A stretch of DNA of 32,274 nt, from the NCBI GenBank assembly GCA_026401035.1, contig JAPLNR010000045.1:1-32274 (forward strand), written 5' to 3'. Positions 1 through 10,400 of this stretch are shown here, in pieces; position 1 is the stretch's first letter, and each line of letters opens with the position of its first letter. A program made the translations under genes and the position numbers. The notes under the pieces were generated by a model. The model worked only from the letters and a program-made list of their open reading frames with translations, was not told where the DNA came from and searched no databases. The DNA is from Planctomycetia bacterium (GTDB lineage: Bacteria > Planctomycetota > Planctomycetia > Pirellulales > UBA1268).

Positions 1-834
1 CTGCTTGAGCGTGAACTCGTCGAACGGCATGTTGGTGTCGAAGGCCTTCACCACCCAGTCGCGCCAGCCCCAAATCGTCCGCTGCGGATCGTCGGCGTAG
101 CCGGCGCTGTCGGCATAGCGGGCCAGGTCGAGCCACTGCCGGGCCATGTGCTCGCCATAGCCGTCGTGGGCCAGCAGACGGTCGATGAGCTTCTCGACGG
201 CGTCGGCCGCGGGATCGGCTACGAAGGCGTCGATCTCGGCGATGGCCAGAGGGAGGCCGGTGAGATCGAGGGCGAGCCGACGGGCCAGCGTGGTGCGGTC
301 AGCGGCGGGCTGAGGCGCGAGCCCCTCAGCCTCCAGCCGGGCGAGGATGAAGCGGTCGATATCGTTCTTCGCCCAGGCGGCATTTGTCACCGCCGGCACC
401 GCCGGCCGCTTGGGCGGCACATACGCCCAGTGCGGCTCGTACTCCGCGCCGGCGGCGATCCATCGCTTCAGGAGATCGATCTGTTTATCTGACAGTCGTT
501 CGCCCGCCTCGGGCGGTGGCATTACGAGATCAGGATCCGTGGAGGTGATCCGCGCGATGATCTCGCTCTCGTCGGGCCGGCCCGGCACGATCGCCGCATG
601 GCCGCCGAGGTCGGCGGTCGCGCCCGCGAACGTGTCGAGCCGCAGGCCGTCGTCGCCCCCGCCGTGGCGGTCTTCGCCGTCCGGCCCGTGGCAGCGGACG
701 CAGCGATTGGAAAGGATGCCCTTGATATCGCGGGTGAACGAGGGAGCAGGCTCGGCGGCCGCCGACACGTGTGCCGCCAGCAGGCAGCTCAGGGCGACCG
801 CAACGCTGCACACGAATCCGCGGGCGGGGCTCAT
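1..834 (-). CDS. PSCyt1/DUF1549 cytochrome-like protein (3' part outside window)
   Basis: The reading frame is open from ATG at 834 to the window edge (278 codons), so the C-terminal part, where DUF1553 would be expected, is missing. It begins with a signal peptide (hydrophobic run ending in LLAAHVSAA, residues about 8-25). A PSCyt1 domain follows, with a CxxCH heme-binding motif (CVRCH, C45, C48, H49) and the family's typical VMPPPEA segment. DUF1549 starts at about residue 150 (KNDIDRFILARL, LTGLP, GYGEHMARQWLDLARYADSAGY). The start overlaps the stop of the upstream DUF1501 gene in an ATGA arrangement, which indicates translational coupling. These proteins are exported. Their function is unproven, although in planctomycetes they are usually paired with DUF1501 proteins. 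The family call is firm; the role is unknown. Confidence 0.9.
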   Translation of the reverse strand, partial: MSPARGFVCSVAVALSCLLAAHVSAAAEPAPSFTRDIKGILSNRCVRCHGPDGEDRHGGGDDGLRLDTFAGATADLGGHAAIVPGRPDESEIIARITSTDPDLVMPPPEAGERLSDKQIDLLKRWIAAGAEYEPHWAYVPPKRPAVPAVTNAAWAKNDIDRFILARLEAEGLAPQPAADRTTLARRLALDLTGLPLAIAEIDAFVADPAADAVEKLIDRLLAHDGYGEHMARQWLDLARYADSAGYADDPQRTIWGWRDWVVKAFDTNMPFDEFTLKQ

Positions 835-2249
835 ACGAGAATGTCCTTGAGGACGCTGGCTTTTTCGACGCCGGTCAGTTTGGCGTCGAGCCCCTGGAAT
901 TTCACGCTGAAGGCGTCGTGCTGGATGCCGAGGCAGTGGAGCATCGTGGCGTGCAGGTCGTGCACGGTGCAGATCTTGTCGACCGCGGCGTAGCCCAGGT
1001 CGTCGCTCGCGCCATGGACGATTCCGCCCTTGATCCCGCCGCCGGCCATCCACACGGTCATCGCCTTGTTGTGATGGTCGCGGCCGCTGCCTCCCTGCGA
1101 CATCGGTGTGCGGCCAAACTCCCCCGCCCACACGATCAGGGTCGAGTCAAGCATGCCGCGATTCTTCAAATCCGTGATCAGGGCCATGCAGGCCCGGTCG
1201 ATCTCCTCGGCCTTGAACTTGATGCCGTCCTTCACGCCGCCGTGATGGTCCCAGTCCTTGTGATAAAGCTGGATGAACCGCACGCCCCGTTCGGCCAGCC
1301 GGCGGGCCAGGAGACAGTTGGAGGCGAACGATCCGTCGCCGGGCTTGCAGCCGTAGAGATCGAGCGTCTGCGGGCCCTCGGCGGCCATGTCCATGAGCCC
1401 GGGCACGCTCGCCTGCATCGCAAAGGCCATTTCATACTGGGCGATGCGCGTGGCGATCTCGGGATCGCCGGTGAGCGCGTCGTGCTGCGCATTGAGCAGA
1501 TTGATCGCGTGAATGTCGGCCCCCTGCCGTTCCCGCGTGATGCCGTTGGGATTCGTCAGATAGAGCACGGGATCGCCCTTGCCGCGGAGCTGCACGCCCT
1601 GATATTTGCTGGGCAGGAAGCCGCTCGACCATTGCCGCGCGGCGATCGGCTGGTTTTGGCCTCCCCTGCCGAGCGATGTGAGCACAACGAATCCGGGGAG
1701 GTCGGCCGCCTCGCTCCCAAGGCCGTAGGTCACCCATGACCCCATGCTCGGCCGGCCCGCGATCTGCGAGCCCGTGTTCATGAACATGTGGGCCGGGTCG
1801 TGGTTGATCGCGTCGGTCGTCATCGAGTTGATCAGGCAGATGTCGCCGAGCACCGAGCCGATGTGGGGAAAGAGTTCGCAGATGTGGGTGCCGCTCGGCC
1901 CCATCGGCTTGAACGGGTGCTGTGGCCCGAAGCAGATGAGCTTCTGCCCCTGCAGCTGCGCGAGCTGCTGCCCCTTCGTCATGCTCTCGGGCATCGGCTG
2001 GTCGTCGAGCTCCGCGAGCTTCGGCTTGTGGTCGAACGTTTCCAGGTGCGACGGCCCGCCGGCCATCGTCAGCCAGATCACCCGCTTTGCTTTTTGCGGC
2101 AGCGGTAGGCTCGGCAGCACGCCCCGCTGCGGTGCGGCCTCGAGCGACCGCGGCGCGGCGAGCGCCGCCAGCGCCACGCCGCCCACGCCCTGGGCCGTCC
2201 TGCCGAGAAACGCCCGTCGGGCCAGCGAGTTGTGTTCGTGGATGTTCAT
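831..2249 (-). CDS. DUF1501 protein with Tat signal
   Basis: A 472-residue protein of the DUF1501 family, which belongs to the alkaline phosphatase/sulfatase-like superfamily. The N-terminus carries a twin-arginine signal (LARRAFLGRTAQG, R11-R12) followed by a hydrophobic stretch ending near LAALAAPRSLEA. That predicts export of a folded, possibly metal-bound protein. Family hallmarks include VIWLTMAGGPSHLETFDHKP near residue 50, NHDPAHMFMNTGS, and a C-terminal WAGEFGRTPMSQGGSGRDHH. The frame extends upstream to 2516, but ATG 2249 is preferred: it gives the Tat signal, has AAGG about 8 nt upstream, and lies 2 nt after the stop of the preceding DUF1553 gene. It is the middle gene of a three-gene operon. 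The enzymatic role is not established for the family. Confidence 0.93.
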   Translation of the reverse strand: MNIHEHNSLARRAFLGRTAQGVGGVALAALAAPRSLEAAPQRGVLPSLPLPQKAKRVIWLTMAGGPSHLETFDHKPKLAELDDQPMPESMTKGQQLAQLQGQKLICFGPQHPFKPMGPSGTHICELFPHIGSVLGDICLINSMTTDAINHDPAHMFMNTGSQIAGRPSMGSWVTYGLGSEAADLPGFVVLTSLGRGGQNQPIAARQWSSGFLPSKYQGVQLRGKGDPVLYLTNPNGITRERQGADIHAINLLNAQHDALTGDPEIATRIAQYEMAFAMQASVPGLMDMAAEGPQTLDLYGCKPGDGSFASNCLLARRLAERGVRFIQLYHKDWDHHGGVKDGIKFKAEEIDRACMALITDLKNRGMLDSTLIVWAGEFGRTPMSQGGSGRDHHNKAMTVWMAGGGIKGGIVHGASDDLGYAAVDKICTVHDLHATMLHCLGIQHDAFSVKFQGLDAKLTGVEKASVLKDILV

Positions 2250-2251
2250 GG

Positions 2252-4813
2252 TCACGACCTTGTGATCGTTTCGTGGAGGTTCAGGAGTACGCGGGCCACG
2301 TGGGTCCAGGCGGCCAACTCCGCCTTGTCGATGTCGGCAGGCACGGATGCAAACCCGGTCTTGAGCAGGTCGTCGGCCGCCTTTGTGTCTGCCTTGTAGG
2401 CGGCGAGCTGCTGCCGGTAGAGCGGCATCACGGTTTCCATCTCCTCGACGCGGGGCAGTCGCTGGAGCACCCGCTTCCAGGCCCAGGCCATCCGTTCCTC
2501 GGGGGAGCCGCTGCACTCGGTGAGCAGCCGCGCGGCCAGTGCCCGCGAGGCCTCTACGTAACTCGGATCGTTGAGGAGCACGAGCGCCTGCTGCGGGATG
2601 TTGGAACGCGTCCGCTCAGCGCAGCATTCCTCGCGGCTCGGTGCGTCGAAGGCGACCATGCTCGGATGCAGAAACATCCGCTGCCACCAGGTGTAAAGCC
2701 CGCGGCGATACTGTTTCTCGCCGACGTCGTTCGGATAGGTCCGGACGGGGAAATTCAGATTCTCCCAGTAGCCATCAGGCTGATAGGGCTTCACGCTCGG
2801 ACCGCCGATCGTGGGAACGAACAGCCCCGACGACACCAGGGCCGCGTCCCTCACGAGCTCCGCGTCGACGCGAAAGGTGCTCTGGCGTGTGAGTTCACGG
2901 TTGTAGGGATCGGCTGCCAGCAGCTGCGACGAAGCGACGGATGTCTGCCGGTAGGTCGCGCTGGTCACGATCGTGCGGACCATGTGCTTCATGTCCCACT
3001 TCGCATCCATGAATTCACACGCCAGCCAGTCGAGCAATTCCGGGTTGGTCGGCGGTTCGCCCTGAGCGCCAAGATCATCGAGCACCCGGCTGAGTCCCGT
3101 GCCAAAAAACTGCTTCCAGAGCCGGTTCATCACCACGCGGGCGGTGAGCGGGTTGTCGCGGGAGACGAGCCACTCGGCGAGGTCGAGCCGGGTCAGCTCA
3201 CGGCCCTCGATTTTGGGTTGCGGCAGATAGCCAGGCAGCGCCGGTTTGATCACCTCCCCGGTCTCGTCCATCCAGTTGCCGCGGGGCAGGATGCGGACGG
3301 TCCGCGGTGCGGCAGACTTGACACTTACCAGGCACTTGGCGAGCGAAGCATAGAAGCCGTTGCGTTCCTGCTCTGCTTTGGCAAAACCGTCGCGCTCTGC
3401 CTTGAACAGCTGCGTGGCCTTCGTGCGGAAGTAGTCCTGCAAGACCTTCTTGTCGTTGCCGTTCCGCTTGGCGGCCTCTTGGGCCAGGCTGGCGGCCACC
3501 TGCTTGGCCAGATTCTTGTCGCCGGCCGACGCCTTCGAATCAGCCGCCAACTCAGGGAGCATCACCTTGTAGGCGACGAGATCCGCTTCCCACTGCTGCT
3601 GCGCGACGTTGAGCTGCGGAACAATGGCGTCAAAATTCTTCTTCGCGGCGGCCAGGGCGGCGTCGAGTTCAGCGAGCCGCTTGTGCTCCTCGGGAGTGCC
3701 GACCACCATCCCATCCTCGCGCTGGGCGATGATTCCCTCTTGGATGTCGGCGAAGAAGGCGCCCAGTGAATAAAAATCCCGGGCCGTGATCGGGTCGAAC
3801 TTATGGTCATGGCACTGGGCGCAGCCGGTCGTCTGGCCGAGCCACGTGGCGCCGATCGCCCGGACCCGGTCGGTGAGCATCCGCGCCTCGTAGTCTTTGG
3901 CCTGCGCGCCCCCTTCATCCGTGGAGAGGAGCAGCCGGTTGAACGCGGAGCCCACGCGGGAGTCCTGATCCGCGTCGGGTAGAAGATCGCCGGCCACCTG
4001 ATGAATCGTGAACTGGTCGAACGGCCGATTGTCGTTGAAACTCTTGATCACCCAGTCGCGGTAGGGCCAGATGTTTCGGGGCTTGTCGCTGTGATAGCCG
4101 CACGTATCGGCGAAGCGGACGACATCGAGCCAGCCGATCGCCATCCGTTCGCCGTAATGCGGATTGGCAAGCAGGCGGTCGACGAGTTTTTCATAGGCGT
4201 CGGGGGTGGTGTCCTGCTCGAAGGCGGCCACTTCCTCCGGCGTCGGCGGCAGGCCGAGCAGATCGAACGAGAGCCGGCGGATGAGCGTGCGGCGGTCGGC
4301 TTCGGCCGAGGGCTTGAGACCGAGCGCGGACAGCCGCTTGTGGACGAGATGATCGATCCCGTTGGTGCCGGCAGGCACGTCGGCCTTTACGGGCGGCTCG
4401 TAGGACCAATGCTTCTGGTACTCCGCCCCCTGTTCGATCCACCGCGTGAGCAGTTCCTTCTGCTTGGCATCGAGTTTCTTGTGCGACTCCGGCGGCGGCA
4501 TGATCTCGTCGGGATCGGTCACGTTGATCCGCGTGACGAGCGTGCTCTCGGCGGACTTGCCCGGCACGATCGCACCGGCGGCCACGGCGTCGTCCCGCAG
4601 ATCGAGCCGGAGATCGGCCTGGCGATGGCTCGAGTCGGGGCCGTGGCAGGAGAAGCAGTTGTCGGAAAGGATCGGCCGGATGTCGCGGTTGAATTCCACG
4701 GCGGTCGGGCCGGCCGCCGCTGCGATGATCGGGCTGGCGATTGGCCACCCGTAGGCCAGACCAATCACCAGCATCGACAGGCCGCGCCGCCTGCCTGCAA
4801 AGCCGTGCACCAT
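2252..4813 (-). CDS. PSCyt1-DUF1549-DUF1553 secreted cytochrome-like protein
   Basis: An 853-residue protein, the first gene of the operon with DUF1501 and a second PSCyt1 protein. ATG 4813 is supported by a strong Shine-Dalgarno sequence (AAAGGAG, about 8 nt upstream) and by a signal-peptide-like N-terminus. Domains in order: PSCyt1 with CxxCH (C53, C56, H57) and IMPPPES; DUF1549 from about residue 130 (RRLSFDLLGLPPTPEEV, WLDVVRFADTCGYHSD); a second CxxCH at the end of DUF1549 (C331, C334, H335; CAQCHDHKFDPI); a charged, Ala/Lys/Gln-rich helical linker at about 370-500; then DUF1553 (TRLDLAEWLVSRDNPLTARVVMNRLWKQFFGTGL, HPELL-like NPELLDWLA, RQSTFRVDAELVRDAAL, QALVLLNDPSYVEA). No PA14, LamG or concanavalin-like insert is present between the two DUF domains. 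The protein is likely exported and heme-binding; its function is unknown. Confidence 0.94.
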   Translation of the reverse strand: MVHGFAGRRRGLSMLVIGLAYGWPIASPIIAAAAGPTAVEFNRDIRPILSDNCFSCHGPDSSHRQADLRLDLRDDAVAAGAIVPGKSAESTLVTRINVTDPDEIMPPPESHKKLDAKQKELLTRWIEQGAEYQKHWSYEPPVKADVPAGTNGIDHLVHKRLSALGLKPSAEADRRTLIRRLSFDLLGLPPTPEEVAAFEQDTTPDAYEKLVDRLLANPHYGERMAIGWLDVVRFADTCGYHSDKPRNIWPYRDWVIKSFNDNRPFDQFTIHQVAGDLLPDADQDSRVGSAFNRLLLSTDEGGAQAKDYEARMLTDRVRAIGATWLGQTTGCAQCHDHKFDPITARDFYSLGAFFADIQEGIIAQREDGMVVGTPEEHKRLAELDAALAAAKKNFDAIVPQLNVAQQQWEADLVAYKVMLPELAADSKASAGDKNLAKQVAASLAQEAAKRNGNDKKVLQDYFRTKATQLFKAERDGFAKAEQERNGFYASLAKCLVSVKSAAPRTVRILPRGNWMDETGEVIKPALPGYLPQPKIEGRELTRLDLAEWLVSRDNPLTARVVMNRLWKQFFGTGLSRVLDDLGAQGEPPTNPELLDWLACEFMDAKWDMKHMVRTIVTSATYRQTSVASSQLLAADPYNRELTRQSTFRVDAELVRDAALVSSGLFVPTIGGPSVKPYQPDGYWENLNFPVRTYPNDVGEKQYRRGLYTWWQRMFLHPSMVAFDAPSREECCAERTRSNIPQQALVLLNDPSYVEASRALAARLLTECSGSPEERMAWAWKRVLQRLPRVEEMETVMPLYRQQLAAYKADTKAADDLLKTGFASVPADIDKAELAAWTHVARVLLNLHETITRS

Positions 4814-4845
4814 CGGATAACTCCTTTGGAAAACACCCGCTTCGC

Positions 4846-4876
4846 CGTCAGGCCTTGTTCACAATACAGCCTGACG
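4846..4876 (-). promoter_or_regulatory. Inverted repeat in leader of the DUF1553 operon
   Basis: Perfect 8-bp arms, CGTCAGGC and GCCTGACG, are separated by 15 nt. The repeat sits 33-63 nt upstream of the DUF1553 start codon, just above the Shine-Dalgarno. It could be a leader hairpin or a protein-binding site. It lacks a U-run, so it is not an ordinary terminator. A TATACT box lies further upstream on the minus strand (near 4911-4916), but no well-spaced -35 was found. Confidence 0.4.
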
Positions 4877-5040
4877 CGGACCCGAAGGGTCGATCGGCGG
4901 AACTCTCTCAAGTATATCGTCGAAAACCTGCACGGCAGCCAAGAAAACCCGAGGATTGATTTGACAAACTTGCCGATTTAGGCGGAAAAACGAGGCCTTC
5001 GGTACCGCGAGCCGACGTCCCCCGCCCCGCGACACCACGC

Positions 5041-6957
5041 TTAGCGAAACAGGACCGTCCGGACCTTCACATTCGTGAACGCGGCCGTATTGCGGATGGG
5101 CCGGGCCTGGGAGTGGGAGGCGTCGGTCCAGATGGGCGACGTCGAGCCATCCAGGTGACGGATCGAGGCGTTGTCGATACGGATCGTGTAGGTGCCCGAC
5201 TTGCCGCCGCGAAACACACAGGCAAGGCCCAACTGATTGTTCGGGGCGAGGCTCGAAAGTCCCACCACGCGATGCTCCCAGGTGCCCGGTCCACCACGAA
5301 CCGGCGGCCCGGCCGCCTGCTCGCGGCCGAATTGATCGATGCCATCCCCCTTCCGGAAGGCGGGTTCAACGGTATCGCGGACATATTCGAGCGGCGAGAT
5401 GAAAAATCCCGACTCCAGGCTGCCTGGCATCGTCGTCAGGTCTACCGTGAGATGATCGGTGGCAAAGACATCGCCTTCGAACGTGGCGAAGGGCACGACC
5501 AAGAGGTCATCGGGCTTCGACTCGGGCGTGACCGTGACCGTGATCTCCAGAACGTCACCAGCAGGCGCGGCTGCGCCGTCGATCCGCGGCGGCTTGTGGG
5601 TGAGCGCAACGGCAAGCGATGTCGCCCAGGCGTCCATCTGCGCAGTGAGGTCGGCCACCAGGTCGGCATGGTCAGCCGCCACGTTCGTCTCCTCCCCCGG
5701 ATCGGCATCCATGTCATAGAGGTCGACGCGACTGGCAGCGCGATGCAGCTTCCAGCGCTGTGTGCGGAGGGCATCGGTGCCATGCCATGCCCAATACATG
5801 CTGTCGACCGGCGTTGCACCGCCCGAGCGCAGGGCTGCCGAGACGTCTTTACCATCGAGGGCGAGATCGATCGGTACCGACACGCCGGCGAGGCTGGCGA
5901 GCGTCGGGAGCATGTCGAGGCCGCTACACAGGCCGTTCCACGACCGGCCCAGCAGTCCTCCCGCCGGCCAGTGGATCACCGTGGGCACCCGCACGCCCCC
6001 GTCGTAGAGCGAATGCTTGCTCCCGCGGAGCGGCCGATTGTTGCCCCGCGGCGTCGCGCCGTTATCGCTGGTGAAGACGACGATCGTGTTGTCGCGCAGG
6101 CCTGCCGCGGCGAGCGTGGTCAGGAGCCGGGCGACGTTTGTATCCATCGCGTGCACCATCGCCGCGTAGGCCCGCTTCGTGGGATCCGTGATGGCCGGAT
6201 CGACGGCGGCGAGGTCTTCTTCCTTGGCCTGCAGCGGCTCGTGCACGAGATGGAACGGCACGTAGCAGAAGAAGGGCTTGCCGGCCGATGCCTGGATGAA
6301 TTCGCAGGCCCGGTCAACGATCAGGTCTTCGGTGTAGCCCGTGTCGTCGGGGCGGAGCTCGCGGTTGTGCCACCAGGTGACCGGTCCGAGGTTCCGGAGA
6401 TTGCGGCGTGTAAAAAAGTCGCCGCCGCCACCGTAATACACCCATGCTTCGTCGAAACCGTGGGCATTCACGCCGAGGCCAAACCGCGGCTTCTTGCGGG
6501 GAAAGTCCTTCCAGGCCTCGGCAAAAGCCGCCCGGTAGGCAGGGGTGTCGGGCTCATCGCCGTTGTGCCACTTGCCGAAGATGCCGGTGCGATAGCCGGC
6601 ATCGCGAAACACCTCTGCGATCGTCGTTTCATCGGCCGGAAGCTCGCCCCCCACCCGTGGACCGGTGCCGACGCGGATCGGATGCCGGCCGGTGAGCAAC
6701 ATCGCACGGGTCGGCGAACAGACGCACCAGCTCATGAACGAGGTCAGTTCGATGCCGGTGTCGAAGAGCCCGTCGATGGCCGGCGTCGGAACGGAGCCGC
6801 CATGGCACGAGAGATCGCCCCAGCCGACGTCGTCGGAAAGAATGTAGACCACATTCGGCCTGGGGGCGGCGGCTTCTGAACCCTCAAGAGGGGCCGCGGC
6901 CGCAACGCCTGCAATCGTGAAGGCGAGACTGACTGTGAGGCGACGAAGCCCACGCAT
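5041..6957 (-). CDS. Secreted sulfatase (S1 family) with extra C-terminal domain
   Basis: A 638-residue arylsulfatase-type protein. A signal peptide covers about residues 1-30 (LTVSLAFTIAGVAAAAP). The sulfatase core begins RPNVVYILSDDVGWGDLS, with metal-binding D42 and D43. The formylglycine motif is C80-S-P-T-R84, which matches the CxPxR rule for FGE-dependent maturation. GKWH (128-131) and the later FTSDNGATPRGNN and DMDADPGEETN segments are as expected for the family. After the catalytic domain (to about residue 460) there is a segment of roughly 170 residues, rich in beta-type sequence, that I do not recognise (LEITVTVTPES to the end). GGGAG lies upstream of ATG 6957. The gene is divergent from the glycosidase-sulfatase fusion gene and shares its 176-bp intergenic region, which holds an operator-like palindrome. 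The substrate is unknown, probably a sulfated glycan. Confidence 0.93.
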   Translation of the reverse strand: MRGLRRLTVSLAFTIAGVAAAAPLEGSEAAAPRPNVVYILSDDVGWGDLSCHGGSVPTPAIDGLFDTGIELTSFMSWCVCSPTRAMLLTGRHPIRVGTGPRVGGELPADETTIAEVFRDAGYRTGIFGKWHNGDEPDTPAYRAAFAEAWKDFPRKKPRFGLGVNAHGFDEAWVYYGGGGDFFTRRNLRNLGPVTWWHNRELRPDDTGYTEDLIVDRACEFIQASAGKPFFCYVPFHLVHEPLQAKEEDLAAVDPAITDPTKRAYAAMVHAMDTNVARLLTTLAAAGLRDNTIVVFTSDNGATPRGNNRPLRGSKHSLYDGGVRVPTVIHWPAGGLLGRSWNGLCSGLDMLPTLASLAGVSVPIDLALDGKDVSAALRSGGATPVDSMYWAWHGTDALRTQRWKLHRAASRVDLYDMDADPGEETNVAADHADLVADLTAQMDAWATSLAVALTHKPPRIDGAAAPAGDVLEITVTVTPESKPDDLLVVPFATFEGDVFATDHLTVDLTTMPGSLESGFFISPLEYVRDTVEPAFRKGDGIDQFGREQAAGPPVRGGPGTWEHRVVGLSSLAPNNQLGLACVFRGGKSGTYTIRIDNASIRHLDGSTSPIWTDASHSQARPIRNTAAFTNVKVRTVLFR

Positions 6958-7048
6958 GGTGCGCCAAACTCCCTGTGAATCTCTCGTAGGCCGGCAACGG
7001 CGATACTGATCGTACTGTCCGCCCTGCTCTTGCGCCGCGCAGAGCCCG

Positions 7049-7068
7049 TGAAATGCTTTGACATGCGG
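7049..7068. promoter_or_regulatory. Operator-like 20-mer between the two divergent sulfatase genes
   Basis: TGAAATGCTTTGACATGCGG matches the shared pattern nnAAATGCnnTGnCAnnnnn seen at four other intergenic places in this window. It lies between the minus-strand sulfatase (start 6957) and the plus-strand fusion (start 7134), so one site could control both. The right half contains TTGACA, which doubles as the candidate -35 of the plus-strand promoter. Occupancy by a repressor would therefore block RNA polymerase. Assignment to the GntR/LacI regulator at 21152-22264 is an inference. Confidence 0.65.
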
Positions 7069-7086
7069 TGGCGCGATGCTTCCAAT
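7058..7086 (+). promoter_or_regulatory. Candidate promoter of the glycosidase-sulfatase fusion
   Basis: TTGACA at 7058-7063, a 17-nt spacer, then TCCAAT at 7081-7086 (4 of 6 matches to the -10 consensus). It overlaps the operator-like palindrome and lies about 50 nt upstream of the chosen start codon. This is judged by pattern only. Confidence 0.4.
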
Positions 7087-7133
7087 TGGTACGCCGGATA
7101 GGCACGATGTCGATTCTCCCGAGAGCCACCGCC

Positions 7134-9956
<2,823 letters not shown>

Positions 9957-9960
9957 CGCC

Positions 9961-9990
9961 TTGACGGTGATTAGGATACGGCAGTACAGT
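9961..9990 (+). promoter_or_regulatory. Candidate promoter of the Uma2 remnant
   Basis: TTGACG (9961-9966), an 18-nt spacer and TACAGT (9985-9990) lie about 50 nt upstream of the GTG start at 10038. The match is reasonable but untested. Confidence 0.3.
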
Positions 9991-10037
9991 TGCCACGGCA
10001 GTGCAGAGACGTGACCGCCCCCGCAATGGAGATCGTC

Positions 10038-10400
10038 GTGAGTACGGCCCCTCGGTATCTGCCGCACTACACCGTTGCCGACCACGCCGCGTGGGAGGGC
10101 GACTTCGAATTGCTCCAGGGCGTCGCCGTGGCGATGACGCCCAGCCCCTTCGGTCCACATGCCGAGCGGCTTTCCCGCGTGGCTGCCGCCTTCTGGAACG
10201 CAATCGATGCCTCCGGTTGCCGCGCGACTGTGCTCGCCGAGATCGATTGGATCGTCACGAACGACACGGTGGTGCGGCCGGATCTCGTGGTCGTGTGTGG
10301 CCCGACGCCGCAGCGGCATGGTGCCGCCGCCACTTGCTGTGAATTCGCGATTCTCAGAAGGGGCGTTACTTTATCGCCAGCTTCTGGCCGTCGGCGATGA
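10038..10400 (+). pseudogene. Truncated Uma2-family (DUF820) nuclease-like gene
   Basis: From GTG 10038 (GGAG 8 nt upstream) the product matches the N-terminal half of Uma2/DUF820 proteins, which have a PD-(D/E)XK-like fold. It has the early YTVADHAAWEGDFELLQG segment, the helix GPHAERLSRVAAAFWNAI, and the metal-site strand VVRPDLVVVCG. Homology stops at about 10308. The second half, with the conserved EVLSPST and downstream Lys, is absent. The remaining residues up to 10400 are unrelated and run into the 3' end of the convergent FAD oxidoreductase gene (stop at 10366). A full Uma2 protein is about 190 residues; only about 90 matching residues remain here. It is very likely inactive, although a short peptide could still be made. 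Confidence 0.75.

Noticed and set aside
2087..3769. A 560-residue plus-strand open frame
   Set aside because: It is the complement of the DUF1553 gene, and its composition is typical of a GC-rich shadow frame.
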